From Verrucomicrobiales bacterium (GTDB lineage: Bacteria > Verrucomicrobiota > Verrucomicrobiia > Verrucomicrobiales > DEV007), in assembly GCA_002698785.1 (NCBI GenBank), contig PAAG01000016.1, positions 62,001-126,000 on the forward strand: 64,000 bases of DNA, in the 5' to 3' direction. The translations under genes and the position numbers were made by a program. The notes below the pieces were generated by a model. It did not search any database. It was not told the DNA's origin and saw nothing but the letters and a program-made list of their open reading frames with translations. Each line of letters opens with the position of its first letter. The first letter of the stretch is position 1. Positions 17,952 to 27,885 of the stretch are shown one piece after another.

Positions 17952-20792
17952 TCAATCGTCGTAGGCATCCATACCCTCACAAGTGCAGACGAGGTTACGA
18001 TCACCATACACATTGTCGATGCGACTGACCGGAGGCCAGAATTTGCGTTCCCGAACCCAGTCGACAGGATAGGCAGCAGACTCAGGAGTGTAGGCGCGGT
18101 CCCACCCGGCATTCAAAAGAGTCTCAGCGGGATGCGGTGCATGCTTGAGGGCATTATCGGCGCTATCGCTTTTCCCCTCGGCGATTGCTTCGATCTCACC
18201 ATGGATCGCAATCATGGCATCACAGAACCGGTCGAGCTCTTCTTTTGACTCACTCTCGGTCGGCTCAATCATGAGCGTTCCCGGAACCGGCCAGGACATC
18301 GTCGGGGCGTGAAAACCAAAATCGATCAGCCTCTTTGCGATATCTTCCACATCAACGCCCGCCCGCTCTTTCGCAGGGCGCACATCGAGAATACACTCAT
18401 GTGCGACCAACCCTTTCTTTCCTCGATAGAGCACGGGAAAATAGGGCTTCAATTTTGCGGCGATGTAATTCGCATTCAAAATCGCGACCTCCGTCGCATC
18501 TTTCAAACGCGGTCCCATCATCGCGATATACATCCACGAGATCGTCAAAATACTGGCCGAACCATAGGGAGCGGCACACACCGCATACTCGGGTGCATTC
18601 TCCCATTCTCTGTGTCCCGGCAAAAAAGGAGCCAGATGCTCAGCGACACCGATAGGACCAACACCAGGCCCACCTCCACCGTGAGGAATGCAGAATGTCT
18701 TATGCAGGTTCAAATGACAGACATCTGCCCCGATGGCTCCGGGCGAGCAGAGCCCCACCTGAGCGTTCATGTTTGCACCATCCATGTATACCTGCCCACC
18801 GTTTTGATGAATCAGCTCGCAGATTTCCTTCACAGATTCCTCAAATACCCCGTGAGTGGATGGATAGGTAATCATCAAGGCAGCCAACTTGTCCGCGTGT
18901 TGCGCAGCCTTCGCATTGATATCGGCGACATCGATATTGCCGTCACTATCGCAAGCAACGGGCACAACCTTAAACCCTGCCATTACAGCACTCGCCGGAT
19001 TCGTCCCGTGCGCGGACATCGGAATCAGGCACACATCACGATCCCCATTTCCTTCCGCTTCATGGAAACGCCGAATCGCCAGTAGTCCCGCATACTCGCC
19101 CTGGGAACCCGCATTGGGCTGCAGACTGACTGCGGCAAAATCAGTGACCTCGGCCAGCCACGCCTCCAGTTCATCAATCATCTCTTTGTATCCGACAGCC
19201 TGATCGGCGGGAACAAAGGGATGGACTCCTCCTACCTCAGGCCAGCTCAACGGAAACATCTCCGCAGCAGCATTCAGCTTCATCGTGCAGGAACCGAGCG
19301 GGATCATGCTCCAGTTCAGTGCGATGTCTTTCCCTTCGAGGCGGCGGATGTAGCGAAGCAGTTCTGTCTCCGTATGGAATCGATTGAACACCGATTGAGT
19401 CAAAAACTTGCTCTCTCTTTCCAGCCCGGAAGGTATCCCTGACAAAACCTCTTCACCAGGTTCTACACCGAAAGCAGTGAATACCTTGCGCCAGTCTCCG
19501 GTCTCCACCGCAGCCTCATCGAACGCGACTGTGGCAAGACCATCCGAAGAAAATCGAACATTGATCCCCTCACTTTTGCAGGCTTCTTCGATAGAGGCCC
19601 GCTGATCTGCGGAAACCTTCACTGTGACGGTATCGTACCAGGAATCACCCACGATCTCCATCCCTGCCGACTTGACCGCGCTAGCAAAACCCGACGCCAA
19701 ATTGTGAATGCGCCGAGCGATCGCTTTCAATCCCTCTGGCCCGTGATATACGGCATAAAAACCAGCCATCACCGCCAGAAGCACCTGTGCGGTACAAATA
19801 TTCGAAGTCGCCTTCTCCCGACGAATGTGCTGCTCACGGGTCTGCAGCGAAAGACGCAGAGCAGGCCTGCCATCCTCATCGCGCGAAACCCCAACGAGAC
19901 GGCCGGGCATACGACGCTTCATCGCATCGTTGCAGGAAAGGAATGCAGCATGCGGGCCACCATATCCCATAGGAACACCAAACCGCTGCGCACTCCCGAC
20001 CACGATGTCGGCTCCCCACTCACCCGGCGGCTTCAGTAAAGTCAGCGCGAGCAGATCAGCAGCAACCACGACAAAACCCTTTGCCTCTTTGCATGATGAG
20101 ACAATTCCTGACAAATCTCGAATTTCTCCTCCGTCGCCCGGATATTGCAGCAGCACACCGATTAACTCATCTGCGGCAGCAGCAAAATCAAACTCCTCAG
20201 CATTTCCGATTCGCAACTCGATCCCCAATGGTTCGCAGCGAGTCTTCAGGACATCGATTGTTTGGGGAAAGCAATCGTCACTTACGAAAAAGACCTTCCC
20301 CTTCGGCTTCCCACCGGCACACATTGCGACCGCCTCAGCGGCAGCAGTTCCTTCATCCAGAAGAGACGCGTTCGATACTGGTAGAGCCGTCAGTTCACAG
20401 ATGAGCGTCTGGTAATTCAGACAGGCTTCCAGGCGCCCCTGCGAAATCTCCGCCTGATATGGAGTGTAAGCCGTATACCACCCAGGATTCTCCAGAATCG
20501 TTCTTTGAATTACCGGTGGAGTAATCGTCCCGTAGTAGCCTCGGCCAAGAAAGGAACGAAAGACCTTGTTTTTGCCCATGATGCCCTTGAGTCGAGCAAG
20601 AGCAGCAGTCTCTCCAAGCGGTGCAGGGAGATCGAGTGGAGTGCGGTCGAGGAGATCCGCGGGAACAACTCCGTCGATGAGCTCGTCGATCGACTCATAG
20701 CCGATCGTTTTCAGCATTTCGAGCGCGTCGTCCGGAGATGGCCCCAGATGACGCGGCAGGAATTCCAAACCTCCTTCAGGATATGTGTTCAC
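17952..20792 (-). CDS. gcvP: Glycine dehydrogenase (decarboxylating), P-protein
   Basis: PLP-dependent P-protein of the glycine cleavage system: it decarboxylates glycine and passes the aminomethyl group to lipoyl-GcvH. At 946 residues it is the long single-chain form. The N-terminus has '[12 protein letters not shown]', and the PLP-binding lysine is in '[16 protein letters not shown]' near residue 698. Other family segments are '[13 protein letters not shown]' and '[12 protein letters not shown]'. Its start overlaps the end of gcvH by 17 bases and it is followed at once by a Nudix gene; the operon is gcvT-gcvH-gcvP-nudix. Confidence 0.96.
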   Translation of the reverse strand: MNTYPEGGLEFLPRHLGPSPDDALEMLKTIGYESIDELIDGVVPADLLDRTPLDLPAPLGETAALARLKGIMGKNKVFRSFLGRGYYGTITPPVIQRTILENPGWYTAYTPYQAEISQGRLEACLNYQTLICELTALPVSNASLLDEGTAAAEAVAMCAGGKPKGKVFFVSDDCFPQTIDVLKTRCEPLGIELRIGNAEEFDFAAAADELIGVLLQYPGDGGEIRDLSGIVSSCKEAKGFVVVAADLLALTLLKPPGEWGADIVVGSAQRFGVPMGYGGPHAAFLSCNDAMKRRMPGRLVGVSRDEDGRPALRLSLQTREQHIRREKATSNICTAQVLLAVMAGFYAVYHGPEGLKAIARRIHNLASGFASAVKSAGMEIVGDSWYDTVTVKVSADQRASIEEACKSEGINVRFSSDGLATVAFDEAAVETGDWRKVFTAFGVEPGEEVLSGIPSGLERESKFLTQSVFNRFHTETELLRYIRRLEGKDIALNWSMIPLGSCTMKLNAAAEMFPLSWPEVGGVHPFVPADQAVGYKEMIDELEAWLAEVTDFAAVSLQPNAGSQGEYAGLLAIRRFHEAEGNGDRDVCLIPMSAHGTNPASAVMAGFKVVPVACDSDGNIDVADINAKAAQHADKLAALMITYPSTHGVFEESVKEICELIHQNGGQVYMDGANMNAQVGLCSPGAIGADVCHLNLHKTFCIPHGGGGPGVGPIGVAEHLAPFLPGHREWENAPEYAVCAAPYGSASILTISWMYIAMMGPRLKDATEVAILNANYIAAKLKPYFPVLYRGKKGLVAHECILDVRPAKERAGVDVEDIAKRLIDFGFHAPTMSWPVPGTLMIEPTESESKEELDRFCDAMIAIHGEIEAIAEGKSDSADNALKHAPHPAETLLNAGWDRAYTPESAAYPVDWVRERKFWPPVSRIDNVYGDRNLVCTCEGMDAYDD

Positions 20793-21156
20793 GATACGAT
20801 TCTGCGTTCATGAGTCCGTCCAGCTCCGACGGATCAAAAATTTTGATTTTCACCATCCATCCGCCGCCGTAGGGATCTTCGTTGATCGGCTCGGGCGCTT
20901 CTGCAAGTGCCTCGTTTACTTCGACCACCTCTCCGCTCACCGGAGCGTAGATATCATTCGCAGCCTTCACCGATTCAATGACTGCAAACGCTTCTCCTTT
21001 TGTGACAGTCCGGCCTACTTCAGGTAGCTCCAGATAAACTACATCGGTGAGTTCTGCCTGGGCGTGGTCACTGATCCCCATGGACGCAGCGTCTGTGTCA
21101 GAAGGATCGATCCATTCGTGGGAGTCGAGAAAGCGGAGGTGGTCGGGAACGTTCAT
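20776..21156 (-). CDS. gcvH: Glycine cleavage system H protein
   Basis: Lipoyl carrier protein of the glycine cleavage system. I chose the ATG at 21156 ('[15 protein letters not shown]'), the usual GcvH start; the frame runs on to 21213. The lipoylated lysine is Lys64 in '[10 protein letters not shown]'. The family segments 'LPEVG', '[12 protein letters not shown]' and '[10 protein letters not shown]' are present, and the length (126) is normal. It follows gcvT by 49 bases and overlaps the start of gcvP. Confidence 0.96.
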   Translation of the reverse strand: MNVPDHLRFLDSHEWIDPSDTDAASMGISDHAQAELTDVVYLELPEVGRTVTKGEAFAVIESVKAANDIYAPVSGEVVEVNEALAEAPEPINEDPYGGGWMVKIKIFDPSELDGLMNAESYREHIS

Positions 21157-21205
21157 ACTGGTTGGTTCAAGAAACCGAAATATTGCCCTGTGACAAATCC
21201 GATTC

Positions 21206-22267
21206 TTACACAAATGGCTTTTTTATCACTTCTGCCGGAAACAGGCGGTTTCTGATCGCTACATTCACCGCAGATCCCGGCTTTGCATACTCCATCGGCA
21301 GGTATGCCATGCCAATTCCTTTTCCAAGAGTAGGAGAAATGGTTCCACTTGTGAGTGTTCCCAGGGCTTGCTCGCCCTCCTCGTCCTTCACCTCATAATC
21401 ATGTCGCAGAGGCGGAGCCTTCCCAGTTACAGCAATCGCGACGAGCTTCTGCTTCAGTCCTTCTTCTTTTTGCTCCTTCAGCACAGACTTTCCGGGAAAA
21501 TCCGCAGTCTTTTCCAGCTTCACAAAAAAGCCAAGCCCCGCTTCCAGGGGAGTATGCTCAGGATCAAGATCCGCTCCGTTGAGTGGATAACATTTCTCCA
21601 GCCGCAGGGTGTCGCGAGCCCCGAGACCGCAGGCCTTCACTCCAGCATTAAGTAACTTTTCGAACCAGCCCCCAATTTCTTCGGGCGCGCAGAAAAGCTC
21701 AAACCCGTCTTCACCCGTGTACCCTGTGCGACAGATCACCATCCCGTCTTCATACTCAGCGATACCATTTCGTTTCGGCAAAACTCGATCAGGTGCTAGA
21801 GCCTCCCAGATCTCTACAACTTTTGGCCCCTGCACGGCAAGCGCGCCATAGTTGCTGCTCAGATCCGTAAAAGTGGTGCCCGCAGGAACGCGCTTCTCAA
21901 TCCATTTCTTATCCTCATCAATCTTCGCAGCGTTCACTACGAGGAAATATTCATTCTCAGCGATGCGATACAAAATGAGATCGTCAATTACACCCCCTTC
22001 TTCATTGAGCATCAGGGTATACTGCCCTTCCCCATCACTCAGGACAGAGGAATCATTAGTCAGCAGAGAATTTATGAATTCTCCAGCAGCACTCCCCTTT
22101 ACGTGAAATTCTCCCATGTGGGAAATGTCGAACATTCCCGCCCCTTCCCTTACCGCAGTATGCTCGGCAACGATCCCTTCGTACTGAATGGGCATTTCCC
22201 AGCCGGCAAAGGGAGCCATGCGGGCTCCCAACTTAAGATGACTCTCGTGAAGTGGGGAACGATTCAT
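21206..22267 (-). CDS. gcvT: Glycine cleavage system aminomethyltransferase (T-protein)
   Basis: Transfers the methylene group from aminomethyl-lipoyl-GcvH to tetrahydrofolate, releasing ammonia. I chose the ATG at 22267 ('MNRSPLHESHLKLGARM') because the conserved T-protein N-terminus starts there and AAGGAT stands 8 bases upstream; the frame is open to 22450 but would run into the divergent gene. Family motifs are 'APFAGWEMPIQY', 'FDISHMGEFHVKG', 'GYTGEDGFELF' and 'CGLGARDTLRLE'. It is the first gene of the gcvTHP operon. I see no convincing glycine riboswitch in the roughly 120-base leader. Confidence 0.95.
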   Translation of the reverse strand: MNRSPLHESHLKLGARMAPFAGWEMPIQYEGIVAEHTAVREGAGMFDISHMGEFHVKGSAAGEFINSLLTNDSSVLSDGEGQYTLMLNEEGGVIDDLILYRIAENEYFLVVNAAKIDEDKKWIEKRVPAGTTFTDLSSNYGALAVQGPKVVEIWEALAPDRVLPKRNGIAEYEDGMVICRTGYTGEDGFELFCAPEEIGGWFEKLLNAGVKACGLGARDTLRLEKCYPLNGADLDPEHTPLEAGLGFFVKLEKTADFPGKSVLKEQKEEGLKQKLVAIAVTGKAPPLRHDYEVKDEEGEQALGTLTSGTISPTLGKGIGMAYLPMEYAKPGSAVNVAIRNRLFPAEVIKKPFV

Positions 22268-22385
22268 GCGAGATCCTTCGGCGGTGACCGACTCGAAGTC
22301 AATAAGCGACCTGACCCCTGCCTCAATCGCTAACGCGAAACTTGGTAATTGAAATCCTCCGAATCGCCTCGAACCTTCTCCCCCA

Positions 22386-23201
22386 ATGGTCCACGAAAAC
22401 GGAAATCGCATTCTCAACTCACTTGAGCAGAAGTTTGGCAAACTTGCCATGCCACAGATTCTTAGATGGATCGCCTGTTTTCAGGTCTTAAGCTGGGGCT
22501 TGTGGCTTTTCTCGCCAGAGTTCATCAACTGGCTGGACTTCAACCGCGAGTTGATCTTCAAAGGGCAAGTGTGGAGAATACTTTCCTGGGTCGTATTCCC
22601 GAAGACAACCAACGTTCTCTTCATGATCATCGCCGCCTGGATCATATTTCTGATCAATGACAGCCTGGAGAGCGCTTGGGACTCCTTTCGACTCAATGTG
22701 TATGTGGCCGCAACAGCCCTCCTCATTGCAGCAACGGCCTTCTTGCCCTTCACTGCCCCGGTCGGCTTCTTAATGTCGCTGATATTCTCCTCGTCGATGT
22801 TCCTCGCGTTCGCGTCGATATACCCGGATTACATCTTCCGGCTTTTCTTCATCATCCCTGTAAAAGTAAAGTGGCTCGGTTGGGTTGACGCCGCGTTTTT
22901 GGTCGCAATGTTCCTGTTTTCTCCTTTCGGTGTTGGCCCACTCGTACTTGCCGGGATGCTTCCCTACATGCTCGTCTTCTTCCCTACCTTCGCGGCAAAC
23001 TACAAGCAAAAGGGCGAAGCGGCGGTCAGGCGGCACAATTTTGAGAAATCCAAAGGCCCCGAGAACGAGCCTTTCCACGAATGTGACCGTTGCGGAGCAA
23101 CAGATGACACAAATCCAAGCCTTGAGTTTCGAGTGGCAGCGGATGGGAACGAATACTGTGAACCCTGCCTGGAAATCGTGCGCGAACAGAAGACGGACTA
23201 A
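22386..23201 (+). CDS. Rhomboid-like membrane protein with C-terminal zinc ribbon
   Basis: Integral membrane protein resembling the rhomboid fold. 'FKGQVWRILSWVVFP' near residue 58 corresponds to the rhomboid 'W-R-l-l-T' segment, and five to six hydrophobic segments follow to about residue 210. The catalytic GxSG and His of true rhomboid proteases are not visible, so it is probably a pseudoprotease. The C-terminal tail holds two CxxC pairs (C-D-R-C and C-E-P-C, near 236 and 260), a zinc ribbon facing the cytoplasm. It is divergent from gcvT. Its stop codon overlaps the convergent stop of the next gene (CTAA, 23198-23201). Confidence 0.8.
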   Translation: MVHENGNRILNSLEQKFGKLAMPQILRWIACFQVLSWGLWLFSPEFINWLDFNRELIFKGQVWRILSWVVFPKTTNVLFMIIAAWIIFLINDSLESAWDSFRLNVYVAATALLIAATAFLPFTAPVGFLMSLIFSSSMFLAFASIYPDYIFRLFFIIPVKVKWLGWVDAAFLVAMFLFSPFGVGPLVLAGMLPYMLVFFPTFAANYKQKGEAAVRRHNFEKSKGPENEPFHECDRCGATDDTNPSLEFRVAADGNEYCEPCLEIVREQKTD

Positions 23202-25363
23202 GCGTCCACGTATTGAGTCTGATACACGGGGGGACGTCTTTCCTTGATGACTCTGGCAACGCCCCAGGCGACAAGCCCGATAATACAGAGACCAAGAGTC
23301 GCGTAGATCCAAGTCCAGTCCATCGGCAGATCCGTCCGCGCCACAAAAGCCTCAGACGGATACGAACTCTTCCCGGTGCCATCAACCGTCAAAACCCGAA
23401 ACTCGTAATCGATCATAGGCTGCAACCCCTCCACTTCAGCTTTTACCAATCTTCCGATCCGGTCATATTCCACTTCCGCATAAGGCATCCAGACATTCTC
23501 ATTCATTTTTGTCTCCGGATTGAAAATACTCGCCCTCACTTCCACCTCAAAACGTGCATCGGCGGGATCAGCGGGGGCAGTCCAGCCCAACGTGATGGAT
23601 TTGCTGGTAGTTTCTACAACAGAAAGGTCTTCTGGCTCGCGAATCGTCCCATCAACATCTCGCTGGACGAGGGGTCGAGCAATAAAGCCCAGTGGGGTCA
23701 TCATCTTCAACTGAGCCTCGGGACTCAACTCTTCGTACCAGAGCTTTCCAACGTCCCGCAGGTCTTCATCCTCACCATTCGAAGCGGGATACCCGGAATT
23801 GTTGATTTCGACAGCAGGAGCAGCAGGCGTCTTTTTCGAGACCAGAGTCTCAGGCTGAGGGGCTTCCGCTGAAAAATCCTCCTCCGGCATCTTGTTCCCA
23901 GCCGATAGTCTGAAAACTTTGTTCGTCGCTGCCGGTGGCGAAGATGGGGCGTTCGCAGGGACTCCCCCGCTTGGCTTTACGGAGTTTCCAAGAAGTCGAA
24001 TCGGATGACTGTCATCATTGGTAGAAACCGTCATCGTCACATCAATCGGGCCTCGCTGCGTTGCTGCGGGATACAGCCCAACCGTCAAATTGGTAGACGC
24101 CAACGGAGCAAGCTGCGTCCCAGGATCGTTCAGTAGCCGAAATGGTGCGGGCAAATGAATATCCAGCGGAACGGCAACACCTCCCACGTTCGTCACACGA
24201 ATGCCTCGCTCGGTGGAGCGACCGGCCTCTACCTGTCCAAAATTCAGTACCTCAGTGGTAATCGAATTCGGTATCTCAATTTCGAGTTTTCCCGGCACAA
24301 CCGGTGCCATCACCCCCACCGACTTCGCATAGCCGTTATCGAGAAAGAACTCGACCGCTCCGTCAAAAGGAGCAGTGTCCGTTTTCGAAAGGCGGACCGG
24401 CACTTCCGTAGTTTTTCCCGGTGCAAGAAGATACTCTTTTTCCAAGCTGTGTTGCAGCCGGGTACTGCCACGAGCAGCGAGCAGAATCGGGCGCTTTGAT
24501 TTGTTCAATAACTCAATGGAACCTTCACGCTCTCTTGATTCCTCATTTAGCGTCAATTCCACCGTTTCAGAGACAACGGTAAAAGGATCTTCTCCCGTAC
24601 CTTTCAGCAGGCAGGTTCCAGTCTTGCTTCGACTCAGGCTGAAATAGTAACTCGTCTCGCCAGCCATCTCTGGCTTGAAGGCCACCTTGAGAACTTTCGA
24701 AGATCCACCCAGGACAAGAACCTTGTTGTTGATGGGTTCGACAAGTTTCCACGGAGGGGACAAATAGATCATACGTTCAAAAGAGCTGTTGCCCTTATTC
24801 CGAATGGGAATCTCCAGAACAGCTTCTTCCCCAACTAGAACTGTTCCAAAATCCAATTCACTCGGGACCATGATGTCGGACTGGGCATCGTTCCCTCCTA
24901 CCAGATCAAGATCATATCGCACTGCAGAAGAATAGCGGCCATCCCGATATCTCGCGGCGAAAGCAAATGCATCCGTCGTCGCACTCGACGATGGATCGGC
25001 GTAGTAAGTGACAATCGCCTTGTTCCGCTGGTTTGGATTCGCAACGATCGAGACGATTTTCCCAGCCGAAGGAAATGTTCGAATCAGGAACTCCACCGCC
25101 GCACCAGGCGCCTTGGAATGGGCCTCAATCTGGAACTGTGTTTCTTTCCCCTTCACCACTTCAGCCCGTCCCGAAATCGGAGCAGGTGTTCCGATCTCCT
25201 GCTGCGTCGGCGTGCGTAGAGGTGCTTCCTTGTTACCAAAAAGGCCACGCCCTCCGAATATCTGTGCATTTGAGGTCACAGCAGTAGCCAACAATACCAC
25301 AAGGAAAATTGTGCTTGTCGCTCCCAGCCTTCCGGCTCGTTCTGTCGCAAAATGAGACCTCAT
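23198..25363 (-). CDS. Surface protein with ASH-like repeats, fibronectin III domain and C-terminal membrane anchor
   Basis: A 721-residue exported protein. The signal peptide covers about residues 1-34. Residues about 140-450 carry immunoglobulin-like repeats of the ASH/HYDIN kind ('SELDFGTVLVGEEAVLEIPIRN', 'LNFGQVEAGRSTERGIRVTN'). A low-complexity Pro/Ala linker follows, then a fibronectin type III-like domain (about 585-680, 'SITLGWTAPADPADARFEV', 'LQPMIDYEFRVLTVDG') and one C-terminal membrane helix ('WIYATLGLCIIGLVAWGVA') with a short basic tail. It is probably an inner-membrane-anchored, periplasm-exposed structural protein. Its function is unknown. Confidence 0.82.
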   Translation of the reverse strand: MRSHFATERAGRLGATSTIFLVVLLATAVTSNAQIFGGRGLFGNKEAPLRTPTQQEIGTPAPISGRAEVVKGKETQFQIEAHSKAPGAAVEFLIRTFPSAGKIVSIVANPNQRNKAIVTYYADPSSSATTDAFAFAARYRDGRYSSAVRYDLDLVGGNDAQSDIMVPSELDFGTVLVGEEAVLEIPIRNKGNSSFERMIYLSPPWKLVEPINNKVLVLGGSSKVLKVAFKPEMAGETSYYFSLSRSKTGTCLLKGTGEDPFTVVSETVELTLNEESREREGSIELLNKSKRPILLAARGSTRLQHSLEKEYLLAPGKTTEVPVRLSKTDTAPFDGAVEFFLDNGYAKSVGVMAPVVPGKLEIEIPNSITTEVLNFGQVEAGRSTERGIRVTNVGGVAVPLDIHLPAPFRLLNDPGTQLAPLASTNLTVGLYPAATQRGPIDVTMTVSTNDDSHPIRLLGNSVKPSGGVPANAPSSPPAATNKVFRLSAGNKMPEEDFSAEAPQPETLVSKKTPAAPAVEINNSGYPASNGEDEDLRDVGKLWYEELSPEAQLKMMTPLGFIARPLVQRDVDGTIREPEDLSVVETTSKSITLGWTAPADPADARFEVEVRASIFNPETKMNENVWMPYAEVEYDRIGRLVKAEVEGLQPMIDYEFRVLTVDGTGKSSYPSEAFVARTDLPMDWTWIYATLGLCIIGLVAWGVARVIKERRPPVYQTQYVDA

Positions 25364-25414
25364 ACCTCCGTTTCCAGATTCCGAAACGTCAGGAGTTTAC
25401 ACCGATTCCGCAAA

Positions 25415-26659
25415 TTAATCGAGCGAGAACCCACGTAACCTCTTTCTCAGCAAATCGAGAACAAGTCGTGTCACCCGCTGCTTGAAACTCAACCGGTCGG
25501 AGGGATGGAAGTATCGCTTGGCAAAAGTCTCCATACCTTTGCTCGCGATACCAACCCAGACCGTGCCGACAGGCTTCTCTTCGCTCCCACCCGTAGGTCC
25601 TGCGATTCCACTGACTGCGAGCGCGTGATCAGCCCCGCTCACGCGAAGACATCCCTCAGCCATGGCCCTTACTACTGATTCACTCACGGCACCGTGTTCT
25701 TCGATCACTTCTGCTGGCACTCCCAGAATCTCTGACTTTGCCTCGTTCGAATACGTCACATACCCACGATGAACGGCAGAACTCGATCCCGATACATCCG
25801 TCAACGTGCTTACGATCAACCCACCGGTGCAACTTTCCGCAGTCGAAACTGTCTCGCCTCTCTCGGAAAGTAACTCGATAACGATCTGTTCAATAGGATC
25901 TTCCGCCTCGGCGATGATTTCTTCCCTGTAGGCATCACGAACGATTTCCGAACCTGCATCTACCGCTTCCGGGGGCCCGATCAGTCGCAGATCGACCTCA
26001 CCCAGGCGAGCACAGTATCCGACTTCCAGTCCATCAAACTCCGAAAGTTTCTTCTCCAGCTTTGCCGCGATAGCTGACTCCCCCACTCCATAAATTCGAA
26101 AGTTCCGCCAGATATTGCGCCCCAACTCCTCACTCTGCATTTCCTCAAGAACTGGATACACCTGATCGAGAAACATCGGCTTCAGCTCTCTTGGCGGCCC
26201 CGGCAGCAGGAAAAGGTGCGGCGTGTCGTTTTCCTCGTCAGCAGGAAGATAGAGCCCCGGTGCAGTACCATTCGGATTGTGAAGCACCACCGCGCCTTCG
26301 GGAACCATTGCTTGTCGATCGTTTGCTCGACTTGCCCGGAGTCCTCGCTGGCGGAACATATTCTCAATCTCTTCAAGAATGCTCTCATCGAGATGCAACT
26401 CCCGCCCCAGCATTTCAGCCACCACTTCTCGAGTAATGTCGTCGCTTGTCGGACCGAGCCCGCCAGTAATTAAAATGATGTCACAACGAGGAAAAGCCTC
26501 ATTCAGCACCGTCTTAATATCATCCCCGTCCGGAATGGTAACCTGCCTCTGAACGCGCAAGCCTAGTTTGAAGAGCTCCTGCCCAAAGAAGCTGGCGTGT
26601 GTATTGACTACCTTACCCAGGAGCAACTCCGTGCCCGTATTTACGACCTCGACACGCAT
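25415..26659 (-). CDS. cinA: CinA-family nicotinamide-nucleotide amidohydrolase
   Basis: Two-domain CinA protein. The N-terminal MoaB/MogA-like domain (COG1058; 'NTGTELLLGKVVNTHA', 'ITGGLGPTSDDITREV') acts on ADP-ribose-type substrates in characterised members. The C-terminal domain is nicotinamide mononucleotide deamidase (PncC) with the catalytic Ser in 'TAESCTGGLI' and 'AVSGIAGPTGGSEEKPVG'. At 414 residues it has full length. The role is NMN recycling in NAD metabolism; a competence link exists in some bacteria only. It lies 19 bases after rsfS, so they probably form one operon. Confidence 0.94.
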   Translation of the reverse strand: MRVEVVNTGTELLLGKVVNTHASFFGQELFKLGLRVQRQVTIPDGDDIKTVLNEAFPRCDIILITGGLGPTSDDITREVVAEMLGRELHLDESILEEIENMFRQRGLRASRANDRQAMVPEGAVVLHNPNGTAPGLYLPADEENDTPHLFLLPGPPRELKPMFLDQVYPVLEEMQSEELGRNIWRNFRIYGVGESAIAAKLEKKLSEFDGLEVGYCARLGEVDLRLIGPPEAVDAGSEIVRDAYREEIIAEAEDPIEQIVIELLSERGETVSTAESCTGGLIVSTLTDVSGSSSAVHRGYVTYSNEAKSEILGVPAEVIEEHGAVSESVVRAMAEGCLRVSGADHALAVSGIAGPTGGSEEKPVGTVWVGIASKGMETFAKRYFHPSDRLSFKQRVTRLVLDLLRKRLRGFSLD

Positions 26660-26678
26660 AAAAAGAAGTCACCCGGAA

Positions 26679-27053
26679 TCAGGCCGATGTCGAATGTTCC
26701 GGAAGAAAATCCAAGTCAATTCTCGGCGCATCCGCCCACAGGTCTTCGAGCGAATACACGTCGCGCTTGTCCTGATGGAAAATGTGAACAACCACGTCCA
26801 CATAGTCAATCACCAGCCAGAGACTCGACGCTTCCCCCTCAGAGGAGCGAGGGGTTTCACCAATCTCTTCCTCAGTTTTTGACCTCACGTCACGTGAAAC
26901 AGCCTTCAGGTGTGGGACCGAAGTCGCAGTACAAACCACAAAGAAATCGGCGAGGGTCGATATTCCCCGAAGATCGAGGATGACGATATCTTCCGCCTGG
27001 ATTTCATTCGCATATTTCGCGCAGGTTTTGGCAATGGTGAGAGAATCTGGCAC
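26679..27053 (-). CDS. rsfS: Ribosome silencing factor RsfS
   Basis: Member of the RsfS/Iojap (DUF143) family, which binds ribosomal protein L14 and blocks subunit joining in starvation. Diagnostic segments are 'EDIVILDLRGISTLADFFVVCTA', split here as EDIVILDLRG and TLADFFVVCTA, then 'WLVIDYVDVVVHIF' and 'RDVYSLEDLWADAP'. At 124 residues it has the normal length. It is followed closely by cinA. Confidence 0.95.
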   Translation of the reverse strand: MPDSLTIAKTCAKYANEIQAEDIVILDLRGISTLADFFVVCTATSVPHLKAVSRDVRSKTEEEIGETPRSSEGEASSLWLVIDYVDVVVHIFHQDKRDVYSLEDLWADAPRIDLDFLPEHSTSA

Positions 27054-27162
27054 GGTAAAACTAACTTTCCTTAGCTATGATGCTGGCGAAATACGAAATC
27101 GCAATGGAATTTTGCCCCCACCTCCCCGAACGATCTTCAGGGAGATGAATACGCCGCGCTGC

Positions 27163-27804
27163 TTACAGCGCCTTCACCTTCAAGTTTCTCACCCAGAAAG
27201 GCAGTCCGTGGTCCTGAATCGCGATGTAGCCCTCCGATTCCAGCGGCTTATCCTCAGGCTTTTTTTCCGCGAGATCGAAATCCTGTACTTTCTTGCCGTT
27301 CAACATCACCGTCAGGTGACTCCCTTTCATCGTCACCACCATCTTGTTCCACTCACCGGCAGGGATGGATGCATTGGTATCCGCGCCTTTGGTCTTGATT
27401 ACGCCGCCATTGTCGTGATGCCCCATTTCTCCATCAGGTTTACCCATCGAATCGAGAATCTGGACCTCGAAACCGCCCTCCACCGGATCTTTCTGATCTA
27501 CGCAGCGAAAGTAGAAACCAGAGTTTCCTCCTTCTCCATATTTGTATTCAAAAGAGAACGTAAAATCACCGTATTTCTCCTTGGTCCACAGGTAGTGGTG
27601 ATAACGCTTCCAGCCCTCTTCACCCTCGCGGGGCTCAAGATACAGAACTCCGTCATCCATGGCCTGCCAGTTTCCTTCCGTCTTCATGTTTGAAAGGTTC
27701 AGGGCAGTAAATCCGTCCTCTTTTTTCTCATGATGATCGGCGAGAACCGTTGTAACTACGAAAAGTGGGATGGCGAAAAAGAAAAATCGTGATTTCATCC
27801 GCAT
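27163..27804 (-). CDS. DUF1080 (3-keto-disaccharide hydrolase-like) exported protein
   Basis: Secreted concanavalin-A-like fold protein of the DUF1080 family, often linked to sugar degradation in Verrucomicrobiota and Planctomycetota. I chose the ATG at 27804 (another at 27798), directly before the signal peptide 'FFFFAIPLFVVTTVLA'; the open frame to 27894 would overlap the divergent gene. Family segments are 'YGDFTFSFEYKYGEGGNSGFYFR' (partly), 'VQILDS', 'PAGEWNKMVVTMKGSHLTV' and a C-terminal 'GYIAIQDHGLPFWVRNLKV'. It appears monocistronic. The substrate is unknown. Confidence 0.9.
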   Translation of the reverse strand: MRMKSRFFFFAIPLFVVTTVLADHHEKKEDGFTALNLSNMKTEGNWQAMDDGVLYLEPREGEEGWKRYHHYLWTKEKYGDFTFSFEYKYGEGGNSGFYFRCVDQKDPVEGGFEVQILDSMGKPDGEMGHHDNGGVIKTKGADTNASIPAGEWNKMVVTMKGSHLTVMLNGKKVQDFDLAEKKPEDKPLESEGYIAIQDHGLPFWVRNLKVKAL

Positions 27805-27885
27805 ACGGTAGATGATCGAAAAATTCTCCGCAATCCCGCAATAATGTGTCAGTGTTACCGTCACAATTCCCCAAGCGATATATTT

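Noticed and set aside
22268-22385. Possible glycine riboswitch ahead of gcvT (a CGCCGAAGG string is present)
   Set aside because: The string falls at the ribosome binding site and the flanking helices and tandem aptamer layout are not found.
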